Assembly: GCA_029204225.1 (NCBI GenBank)
Contig: CM055098.1
Coordinates: forward strand, 6,171,746-6,235,745
DNA: 64,000 nucleotides
Reading direction: 5' to 3'
From: Diphasiastrum complanatum
Lineage: Eukaryota; Streptophyta; Lycopodiopsida; Lycopodiales; Lycopodiaceae
Below are positions 54,960 through 64,000 of the stretch, piece after piece. Below the pieces are notes generated by a model. It was not told where the DNA came from, searched no databases, and worked only from the letters and a program-made list of their open reading frames with translations. Position numbers and translations under genes: made by a program. Within the stretch, counting starts at the first letter, position 1; each line of letters starts with the position of its first letter.

Positions 54960-55460
54960 GGTTGACATTCTCAAAATTGGAGAGCTCCCAGTAGCTTCAC
55001 AATCTTGTCTACCTAAGTGCTTTCCTTGTGTCTTTTGTTTTATCACTTGTATCTACCGTTGACAGTTTCATCTTTGGTTTCTTGGCAGGTACTAACTGTT
55101 GGGAGGTCTGTATCCCCCATTTTGCTTCTAGGCATTTTGCAGTTCTTCTCTCAGTGATTTCCAGTCTTGTTGATGCTCTTGCCTTGACAAGAAGAGACAA
55201 ATCTTCAATTGGTAGGTTGTACAAGCCTTGGGTTAACAACCTTCAAGAAAATGGACTCATCAACACATTGGTGGTAGGAACAGATTTGGACGGATGGTTT
55301 GGTGACGGTAGGGAAACAAGATGAAAGAATGGTGGAAGGGTGAAGGAACTGATAGTTCTATAGTTGTAGCCTTGGATGTTTGCAATGTCGAACTTTGACC
55401 ACCACTTGTTCTGTGAGGAACTCACTTTATTCTGTAGATTCACGGTTGTCTTCATCTTCT
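54960..55460 (-). pseudogene. Gypsy gag remnant
   Basis: The minus strand has a Pro-rich segment (TLPPFFHLVSLPSPNHPSK), a block starting GLYNLPIEDLSLLVKARAST, then RLEITERRTAKCLEAKWG. The last resembles the ERRAKGLCFxCDEKW zinc-knuckle entry of gypsy gag, with its second Cys lost. One frameshift or stop lies between the parts. Upstream frames to 55962 are low-complexity Ser/Pro-rich and may belong to the same gag. Confidence 0.5.
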
Positions 55461-57060
55461 CTTTTCTACAACTCTTTCTTCCTTTGATCCATTACTCTTG
55501 GATCTCTTCGGGCTTCATAGGAGGGGATTCAACTATCATTGCTCCAGAGAGTTTATTTTGATCAAGATCGATCTGGCTCATTTGTTGCTTAAGTTTCATC
55601 ATTTCCTCCTCAGCTTCTTTCCTTTACTTTTTTTTATGTCTTTGAGTTGCTTCTTTTGCTTCTTAGATCTTTTTTGGCTGATCAACCATTGTAGGTAGTA
55701 GTTGGCCTCCACAAGACACTTCTAATGATCTTTTAGCCGCTTCTAAAAAACTATCATGATTTGAAAAAACTAGAGATTTTTCAGATGGACAATGGTATGA
55801 TGGCAAACAGACAGATAGAGGGTAGGGTGGAGGCGGTGACATCGGTAGATGGTGTGGGCGAGAAGCATGAGAATGGATGCAGATGTATGGCAAGAGGCTG
55901 CTTGAAGATGGAGGCTGATTTTCCAATGCTTGTGCTTCCATCTTCTGAAGGATCTTTGTCATGACTGCAGTACTTCTTCTGATTGAGTCGCTTCGGATTG
56001 CCCATCTACTTTCTTAGGCTTGTCGTTATTGTCTTTGGTTTTGTGACCTTGGCTATCAATCTGCTAATGTTGTTGCTGGCAATGTAACTGCTCCTAGTGG
56101 ATGCCTGCAAATCCACTCTCTCCTCTCCCAAAAAAATCTGTTGGTGGAGATTTTATTATCTGTAACTTTGCATGCTCAAGGTTGGATCGACATTTGGAGC
56201 ATGCAGTTGAAACACGTGGAACATGGGACTGGACTAAAGATTGAACAAATTTTAACTAATTTGTCTCGATCTTGCTGTGGTTGACTCAAAACTAATATGG
56301 CAATAATATCCAGGAATCAACTCTGATGTGACATGATGCAGAAATACCCATGAGTTCTTCGTGTATTTTGTTGGCTTCCAGTTATCAGCTTCATCTTTCT
56401 CATTGTAAAGAATCACAGAATCGATTGTAGATTTGGATCTCCTCGTCATTGCTATTTTCAAAGCTTGGGCGCCAAAAATCTCTCTGATATGTTACTTAAT
56501 TTTAATTTTTCGTATCACATTTAATCTAATGTGAATGCCAACATAGTCACAGTTACTGTGTATACCATATTTTATGTAACTGTACATACTATATTTCTAT
56601 AACTGTAACTAGTATCGTTAGAAAATTTCACTATACTAACCAGCATAGTAAAGTAAATTTAACTTGAGATATTGACGTCAGGCAAATTAGCACGTGTCGG
56701 GTAGGAAGAAGAAACCAATGGGATATGTCCATGCTGTCCGGACACAAATTTCAAAGTTTTCTATATTGCACTTTTATTTTTTAGTTTATTTGAACAACGT
56801 TACGTAGATTTCAAATCTGTGCATTTTGATTGGGCCTGGTGACGGTCGAAACTAAAGAAAAAAAAAGGTATATTTACAAAGGGTCTTTTTGATATTGAGA
56901 ACTCCTCTAATGTCTAAGAAATTAATGGTGATCATTTATTACTAGTTTATAGCCTAGTAGAAATCCCTGCAATTTGTGATCAGAAAAGCTTTGTGTAGAT
57001 CTGTCCATCATTGCTGGTTACCCTTCCGATCTATCCATCACTGATCAAAGCTATTCTTCA
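55461..57060. other. Decayed sequence, possible gypsy 5' part
   Basis: Minus-strand frames at 55663-55962 and 56252-56461 (RSKSTIDSVILYNEKDEADN) are open but unrecognised. At about 56465-56482 the minus strand reads TTTTTGGCGCCCAAGC, possibly a primer-site-like TGGCGCCC. A piece of the foldback family lies at 56799-56900. Confidence 0.3.
56799..56900 (+). repeat. Partial third copy of the foldback family
   Basis: Shares the 18-mer gttacgtagatttcaaat with 3539-3556, followed by an A-rich run and ggtatatttacaaagggtct, similar to agtatctttttggaagactc at 3603. The inverted arms are absent. Confidence 0.5.
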
Positions 57061-57430
57061 ATCCTTTCTTGCTGCCAACGGATTTGCTGGCTATCTACCT
57101 AACCTGCTGGCTGGACAGCCTAGCTAAATTCTTTCTAATTTCCTACAGGTTTGTTGTGTGCACGCACCTCACACATTACCCTGCGGCCCTCTCCGCTCCT
57201 TACCTCCCTGATCTGTGCCCTACTTGTGGCCCGCTCCCTCCTCCTGCTTGCTCGCTGCCCTGTTGTGGCCACACCCTCCTACCTGCAAGTTGCCCTGCTG
57301 GCGGCCCACACATCCTCACCACCCTACCAACGAATCTAACAGTATTCTTTCTTATTTGGTTACCTTTGATCTCCCTGCCCACTCCTCGTTTGTGGCCTGC
57401 TCATCCTTGCTAAAGTGCCAGGTGCTAAAT
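57061..57430 (+). other. C-rich island
   Basis: A locally GC-rich, pyrimidine-rich strand in an AT-rich setting. Several overlapping frames are open in both directions, as expected from composition. The longest encodes a Pro/Cys/Leu-rich 114-residue peptide with no domain. I do not call a gene. Confidence 0.5.
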
Positions 57431-57719
57431 TTGCAAAACCAACACAACGTTGGTTACCTCACATTGTGGAATTACTAGCTGGGTACATCAGTAAGTTATA
57501 CCACTAGTAGCGTTTGGGGTTGGTCTATCGTTGTTGCATTTGCATAAACTCCAAAAGTTTTGTCATGTCATTCTTGCTAAATTTGTAGCTAGGCTCTCTT
57601 TCGTATGTCTAAAAGGAGTTAACTATAGAAATTCACTCACTACCCTTGCTGCCTTTTGGACAACTCGGGGTTTCAGTTCTTCCATTCTTACAATAGTAGC
57701 TCCTAGCCAATGAATTCCA

Positions 57720-58805
57720 TAGTGGGCATAAGTAAGGCGATTGAGGCCAAGTCTAACAATTTTCAGACTCAAAATAATTCTTTGAAGCAATAACTTTTGG
57801 CTGCAAATCAACACAACGTCACTCTCCAAAAATATTTACAAGAGGAGCAAATGACGCGAATAAAGACAGAAGCTGCTCTTTCTCTGAGCACCAATGCAGG
57901 GTCAATCACAGTCGGCCTCATGAAGCTGAACCAGCTCCAAGGCCAGATGCTCAAAAATTTTCGAGTCGAGTTCTCACAACTGCTCGAGGATGCGAAGGCA
58001 CTTGTCGAAGAAGAGTTGGCTGAGAAAAAAGAGCTGTCTAGTGAAGCCACCCCATCTTGCAATGGGACGAATACCTTCAGGCTCTGCTTCACATTGATGA
58101 CCTCACACAACAAATCCAAGCTGTGCCTTCCTGCTTCGGAGCCTCAGACCATCCCAAATATCTGGATGCAGTCGTGAAGATTGAGAAGCTCGCATAGGAG
58201 CTGTCAGATATCAAGCAACAATTGGAAGATAAGAAACTGGCTGTTGAGTTGCAAACTCAGGATTTGACAACTGCATCTACACAGCCCAAGCGAACACGTT
58301 GTAATCAGTCGAAGGTATGTGCTGACAGATTCCGTGCATTTGTTGAACGCTTCTGGAAATGGTGTCCACATGCATTTAATATTGAATTGCAATGGCGTGT
58401 GAATTACATGATGCTACCAGGCGCAATAGGCATCGCCTTCAATGAGTGGAAGCGACCTTGGGACAAGGATGATTTTCTCTAGTTATGGGCCCAGCTCTCT
58501 ATCGAGCAGAAAGGATGTCTCTTCTGGTGCATAATCCAGGGTAAATTCCAGGTCGTGCCTTTCGGTTCAACAGAGTTATACATAGGCTCTTCGGCTACGT
58601 ATGCTCTTGAATATATGCGAATCAAAGAATTTCAATTTTTGTGGAATGAAGACAATAAGCGACATTTTTGGAAGCAAAAGTCACAGTTTCAACTGTACAA
58701 ACCACAAGCTGCTGCGGATCTAGGTGCTTTCAATGATGCAGGGTTACTGATTCATGTAAATATGGCCTATCCCAAATTATTCAATCTTTATGCGGATTGG
58801 GAGTG
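57720..58805 (+). pseudogene. Unrecognised coiled-coil/gag-like ORF upstream of a long LTR
   Basis: A coherent coding sequence of about 350 codons, broken by one frameshift (about 58060) and two in-frame stops (about 58195 and 58482). The first 130 residues are helical and charged (LEDAKALVEEELAEKKEL). After the shift come WDEYLQALLHIDDLTQQIQ and KIEKLA, then a basic STQPKRTRCNQSK segment, a Trp-rich region (FVERFWKWCPHAFN; GIAFNEWKRPWDKDD; GCLFWCIIQGKFQVVPFG) and finally LLIHVNMAYPKLFNLYADWE and a stop. I recognise no family. Its place before a polypurine tract and LTR suggests a retroelement ORF, either gag or an extra 3' ORF. Confidence 0.5.
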
Positions 58806-59029
58806 AAACCTTGCAGATTATTCTTCATTCGACACAATCTGCAAGACAGAAGGAAGTCATTTCGTTACAAGCAGTTCTGTACATATTCATTTTGACAGTT
58901 TGGTACCTTTGCGGCAAAGACATTATTTTTCATTCAAAATTTTTATGTTTAAAGCTCTTTTATTAGATGTTCAGCTCCTTACTATAAAGAAATCACACTT
59001 CGTAGTTAGACGAAGATAGAAAGTTAACT

Positions 59030-59496
59030 CAGGAGTTGTTTGATGGAACCTTGCTCCTGGTTAAGCTTCAAGAATTCAGCAACTTACCAGTTGGCCGTTA
59101 TACAAAATCAAAAGAAGACTTTCTGTTGATTGAGGCCCAACAAGACTTAGAGTTTGCTCAAAAATTACATGAAGAATTGAATCATTCTTGAAAATTCATT
59201 CATGCCTTTGTCGTGGTGATGTTTCTATATGTGATGCTGAATCCAGATCTTTGAAGTTTGATGATGTTTTGAAGATTGATTCCAGTTTTTATCAACAATT
59301 CAAAGATAAAATCAAAGCAACCTATTTAACGAAACACCAAAGACACATATTCTCTAAGACGAAGAAATATCTAAAGGAAGAATCATATGAAGAAATATCT
59401 TTTCGTCTTAACGAACATCTGAAAAACAAGAATGTTTTGCGAATAATCCTTGAAATGAAGATGATATGTTCACAAGGACGTTTCACATTTGAATAA
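59030..59496 (+). pseudogene. Second unrecognised ORF before the 59504 LTR
   Basis: Two consecutive segments read as protein: 59034-59190 (TQELFDGTLLLVKLQEFSNL then SKEDFLLIEAQQDLEFAQKL), ending in TGA, and 59188-59496 (a Cys/Asp/Ser-rich part, then YQQFKDKIKATYLTKHQRHI and KKYLKEESYEEISFRLNEHL). The last frame ends at TAA, 5 bp before a purine tract. Highly charged helices dominate. No known domain is seen. It may be the 3' continuation of the ORF at 57720. Confidence 0.45.
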
Positions 59497-59503
59497 GGGG
59501 ATA
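59495..59503 (+). promoter_or_regulatory. Polypurine tract before the LTR at 59504
   Basis: The purine-rich aaggggata precedes TGTGATGCCAC, in the arrangement expected upstream of a 3' LTR. Confidence 0.55.
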
Positions 59504-60752
59504 TGTGATGCCACTTTATTGTTAAGAATCGAATATCAACATAAATATGGCATGATATACTCAAAAATGAATATATGAGCTGGATAAGTATAAATCATGA
59601 AGAGGCCTAAGTCATTTTTCGGGAATATATCTAAGTACTTGCCTTGTAATTAAGGGCAAGACCTTTAAAAGGAAAGACATTACCTTGGATAACCTTTACT
59701 AGGTCGTCCACGTGAAACGACTAGATATGGAAAGACATGTTAAACTAGAGTAATCTTAACTCTTAGTAAAATATACCTCTTATGGTATAATTGAACGTAT
59801 TTTCAATCTAATTGTTAACTAGACCCTTTCGCGGGAGCGACGCACCTGTTGTTTTAAAGGTGTGTTTGTTCGCCCCATAGAAAATAGATTGATCTCACAC
59901 TTCAGTCTCGAGCATCGAGAGAGAAGAGTTTATGCATATGTAAGAGATTGAAGAAGTGAATAGAGTGCTGAGAGTTATTCTCCCATAACTCTGTTCTCCG
60001 CACTGTTGAGTGTGAGTGATCCTGAGTCTACTAGCAATCTTTAATGCATTACATGAATTACTCTCTGATCAGACAGACTCTCTAGTGCACTATAGTCGTT
60101 TGTTGTGTATCCGTAAAGCATGCTCTAAAGAACTGTCTTATAATCATCTTATTCGTCTGTCGCGAATACTTTCTTTTCAGCACTCGAATAACAACTATCT
60201 TTGGTACATTCTAGCACAGTCATTGAATAAAACTGTATGTATACATATGAGATGACAGTCCCTATCTGAAGAATTGAGTCCTTGATCTGTGTTCCTGATT
60301 GTAATTGGCATAAATTTCTAACGTGTTCTAAAACTATTCGTGTTCTTTAACCATTAATTTGGACTTAAGTTGTTGAGGACTTTTGTCTAGAAACGAACAG
60401 TTCGCAAACGCGATTAATTAATTGTCTGCACAACCATGAATACATCGAACATTTCTCGATTCTCTGTTGACACCTTAATCAGCCAGAGTGTAGCATTGTT
60501 GTACTACTCTAATAACATCTCATCTGTAGACGCATTTCATTTGATTTGATAGAGGCCAGATTGTTGTTTTGAAATTATTAACATTACATTCTCCAAACAC
60601 AAGTAATACTGGTTACTTTCTAATGTCTGTCAACAACCAGAATAATACTCGAAACCATTTGTCATAAACTATACCAAATACATAACTTTCTAACGCTGTC
60701 CTCTATGGGAATGACACTATTTACCACAAAATCTATATGTTGGTATAGTACG
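59504..60752 (+). repeat. Long 3' LTR-like sequence
   Basis: Starts TGTGATGCCACTTTATTG after a polypurine tract. It ends in a region (60688-60752) reading tttctaacgctgtcctctat then gggaatgacac and a ttggtatagtacgacaaaca end. That resembles the LTR termini of Athila/Tat-type gypsy elements (a ccctgtgggatacgac-like block before the end). Length about 1.25 kb. There is no second LTR in the window, so borders are provisional. Confidence 0.5.
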
Positions 60753-61449
60753 ACAAACACCAAATCTGATGGTAAAAGCACAATGCTAAAAATCAAACCA
60801 GTGAATCAATAGCAGTGAAATGGAATACACAGCAAGGTGGAAGAGGCTAAGAGTGGAGGCACCAAGCACAACAGCTTCTTCTCCTTCCTTCTCTCTTCAG
60901 CTTCTCATCAAGAGCTCTCTCCACACAAGTTTCTCTCTACAAGATTTCCTCTCTCTCTCTCAAAGTGAACAATGACAATGAGAATGTTGTCCCACACCCT
61001 CCCTATACGTAGGGGCTCAATGGGCTGGAGGTGCACCCCTTCAAGAAATGGGACACCTCCTTATGACTTTTCAAAAATTGTCTCTAAAAATAGGGCACTG
61101 GCCCAAATTTCTTTTTAACACCTAACTTGGCCTCAACTTGCAATTTCAAAGTCAAGTTGGGCTCTATTTACGGTTTCAGTTTTTATGGGCTCACGGCCAA
61201 GTTTTTAACTACTAAAATTGTATTACAAAAATACTTGGCACCTCCTAGTCCTGACAAATCGGAAACTAGGGGCATAGGCCACATACATGGAATTTTCATA
61301 CAACGTAAATTAGCAAATGAACAGTATTTTAATAGCAGTGCAACCGGCCATTATGGGCCATTTACGCGTCATTTTCTAATAGTTTCGCGTCAGCGTAATA
61401 GCGCACGACAATGATTTTTCATCGAAAATAGTTTAAAAAGAGGTCTTCT
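60753..61449. other. No recognisable gene
   Basis: Pyrimidine-rich stretch (60870-60965), then AT-rich DNA. On the minus strand, CGTATAGGGAGGG near 61000 could be an LTR promoter. Confidence 0.3.
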
Positions 61450-61590
61450 TCCTTGCAAACAACACTTGCGGCATTTCAACTATCCTTGAACGATACATTT
61501 CGTTCATGCTTGGGTCAATGCAAAGTGGTATTCTTAGATGATGTGTTCATCTATAGAGGAACGCTTAAGGGGCATGAGAGAATTCAATGG
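61450..61590 (+). pseudogene. Gypsy RT fragment
   Basis: The + strand encodes AAFQLSLNDTFRSCLGQCKV then VFLDDVFIYRGTLKGHE, the palm block of gypsy RT (normally FxxLMNDIFRPYL and FFDDILIYSKT). Both aspartates are kept. No RT upstream or RNase H downstream was found, so it is an isolated fragment. Confidence 0.78.
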
Positions 61591-61659
61591 CTAGAAGTAT
61601 CTTCTAAAATTGGTTGTGAATCTTATCTTGTTTTGAGGCATAGGATAACCAGATAGTCT

Positions 61660-64000
61660 TTTTGACTTTTTGGTAAACAGATCTAGAAGCAAAGAATTCT
61701 TGGAGAGAAAGCTGGTGGTATGGGACATCAGTGATTCCAAAGGGAATTTATTGTGTGAGAATGATCTGTAGACTGATGGTTAGTGATTACTATAATGGTA
61801 ATACTAACAGAGAAATCCATTTGTTATTTGTTTAGGGTATTTTGGAAAATATGAGATATAGATCTGGATCACAAATGGTATCTCATTATTTACAAAATTT
61901 GGAGTCCCTTAAATCTATTGCTCTTTTATTTTAAACCTCTAATTTTTAGAAATTTCTTAAATACGAGACAATTGGATTGAGATTCATATAATTCATTCCA
62001 ATGTAGAACTATGTTCTAAAGGACTTATTATAGTTATATAAAATTTTATTTCCATACAATTATGAATATGGCTTAGAATCTATTGACATTTTCAATTGAT
62101 TCAATGGAATTTAGACTTCCTAGACCCTAATGTTTATCTCTATTTGATAGCTAATCATTGATATGTAATATTTCCATAGCTCGGGATAAGATATTTTATG
62201 GTTTTTGAGAAAGTCCGATTTGTAATAGTATTGGATACTCATTACTGACTTTTTTAGATATTTGATATCTTATACATTGAGAACTTTTTAATGGAAATTA
62301 TGGAATTTCTTTTAAAAGGGGGAGAAGATAGGAATAAATGAAGCAGCTTGCATAGATTTTTTGTGAAAAATCCAGTATTTGTACAAAGGCTGAACTATTC
62401 AATTGAAATAGAGGGACTCTCTAGAGATTATTTTGCATAATCTGGAATTAGAGGAGTTTTAGGGGTAATGAGCTGTGAGATATTCATGATTATGAATAGT
62501 AGTGGTAAAGATTAAATTAAGATTTTGCTGATCGATTTTGCCAAGTACCATTTTGTTATGGATTGGATCAGGTGGGAATAAAGTTTTGATCTTAACCTTA
62601 TGTCCAAGATTTTTGTATATGTCAGCATAACCTTGGTTTGAGTACTAAGATCTGATGTAGGTTGATTGGTTGAAGGAATTTTGTTAGTAAGAGTTAGATG
62701 GTTGGAAAACTTGTGATGTGGAATTATTCACTTGAGAGATTTCCTAGATATGTTATTTACTCATGAGGAATAGAGCTCTTTTGATTCTCAGTGAGTTATG
62801 TTGGTAACATATGTGGATTATGGATGAATTTACCAGTTTATAGCCTATGTTTATGTATAGGAACATAGTTGAATATGTTGGTTACGCACGTTCTAATCTT
62901 GTGAATCTACTATGTGTTTCTTGTACTGAGTTTATATAAACTAGTCAGTGTACATAGACATATGAACAAGTAATGTTCAGAACAGTTACTTGCAGGTTAA
63001 TGTCTCTTTCTGTGGAAAAGGTAATTCATTAACTTGAATATGGTTTAGAAGAGAATCTAAATGTGGTGTTGTTTCGGGATATAAGAATTTGGCAGCTAGA
63101 TTTGAGATTTTTGAATCATTGGCAATTGACTTGAGTAGTTGGATTACTCCTTATTAGAAGTTAATTGGTTGAACAAGCAGTGTGCAGAGAATTTGCCAGA
63201 AACTGATTATTTTGATCTTATAAGACACATGATTTGTGATTCACCAGGATTCATCGGTAAAGTTGTGTTCATAGAATATAGGAAATTCTTGATATAGAAT
63301 GATTCTTAAATGAGGAATATATCCCAAGTTATTGATTGTATCTCAGTGAGCTCATATAGGATGACAAAGTTTAACTAATATCAAGGATAACCACTAGATT
63401 TAGTTGGAATTCAACAGAACTTTGTAATCTCTAGATGTTGTTCTAGGTGATTGTATAAAGTTTATGGTGTTAAAGACGGGTGTTAAAATGGTCTTTAATT
63501 ATTTGGTTGATTGTAGAATTTGGATAATTCATAATCTAGTTAAGAATCTGGTTGGAAGAATATTTTGGAATCTAGTAATTTTCCTTGGAGAAAGAATTTC
63601 AAAATGATACTTATATTTCTTGAGTGGTATGATGCACATATACTTCAGTATCTTTTAATGATTAAGTATGGTTTTGGAATCCTATAAATTATGATTGACA
63701 GATCATACGATTCTAAATGTTTATAATTGACGAATTATAAATTGATACTTAATGGTCATTAGAAGATTATAAAAAAATGTGACGATTTTTAAATTGATGA
63801 GTAATTCTCAATCAATTGAACAAGTCAAAGATTTGGATCATTTATTTGGAAGTCTAAATTTGTTTACTCTAGTATCTATTTGAGATTGTGTAAATCTCAT
63901 AGGCATTTTTATAAAGGTAATTTGGTTACTTATGAGAAATTTTCTTACTTAAGTAGATAAAGTTCTACTACTGATTGTAGTCAATGAATGCTTGTGTACT
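61660..64000. other. 2.3 kb with nothing assigned
   Basis: AT-rich, stop-dense in all frames. No LTR borders, primer sites, tandem repeats or coding blocks were recognised. Confidence 0.45.

Noticed and set aside
56465-56482. Firm primer-binding site call for TGGCGCCC on the minus strand
   Set aside because: Only eight bases match and no LTR end or gag start could be fitted around it, so it is mentioned only as a possibility.
57069-57413. 114-residue Pro/Cys/Leu-rich open frame
   Set aside because: It lies in a C-rich island where several frames on both strands are open. No domain, splice or regulatory context is visible.

Overview
The window reads as nuclear DNA of a large-genome vascular plant. 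It is AT-rich, dominated by decayed LTR retrotransposons (Ty1/copia and Ty3/gypsy, both strands), has several long AG/CT microsatellites, and carries plant-type primer-binding sites (tRNA-Met and tRNA-Asp), a tRNA-derived SINE, foldback elements and a CACTA-like transposase remnant. I see no rRNA or tRNA gene, CRISPR array or bacterial operon. The species cannot be named; long introns packed with retroelements would suit a gymnosperm, fern or similar lineage.

The only candidate host gene lies on the + strand as three short exons: 1-69, 11425-11544 and 22945-23076 (with a stop). All three join in phase 0 and have splice-like borders. The two putative introns, each about 11.4 kb, contain in order: an AG microsatellite; a gag-less gypsy element with tandem LTRs (2551-8178) carrying a foldback insertion; a copia remnant (8450-9640); a second foldback copy (10225-10715); and a + strand copia element (11912 to about 21600) split by a gypsy element of the tRNA-Asp-primed (Athila/Tat-like) type (14880-20562).

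From 23 to 35 kb the sequence is fragmentary: copia pieces, a CACTA-like transposase tail, a copia 5' half with its LTR and iterated U3 repeats (28200-30854), tandem duplications, GC-rich hairpins, and an 85-bp SINE with a perfect 17-bp target duplication (33758-33842).

From 35.0 to 49.0 kb there is a four-level nest. Copia B (-) is split inside gag by copia A (-, 36136-48684, 5-bp target duplication tggaa). Copia A is split in its RNase H region by a second copy of the Asp-primed gypsy family (+, 36981-46136). That copy is split by copia C (-, 40034-44226, target duplication atcaa), which is the best preserved element in the window.

From 49 to 64 kb there are a gypsy RNase H fragment, an LTR with Met primer site joined to a copia 3' half of the copia A family, a decayed gypsy gag, an unrecognised coiled-coil/gag-like coding stretch directly upstream of a polypurine tract and a 1.25-kb LTR (57720-60752), and a last gypsy RT fragment. 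The final 2.3 kb shows nothing I can assign.

Nothing here acts as a gene pathway. Most coding sequence is retroelement gag/pol, almost all of it broken by stops, frameshifts, deletions and nested insertions.
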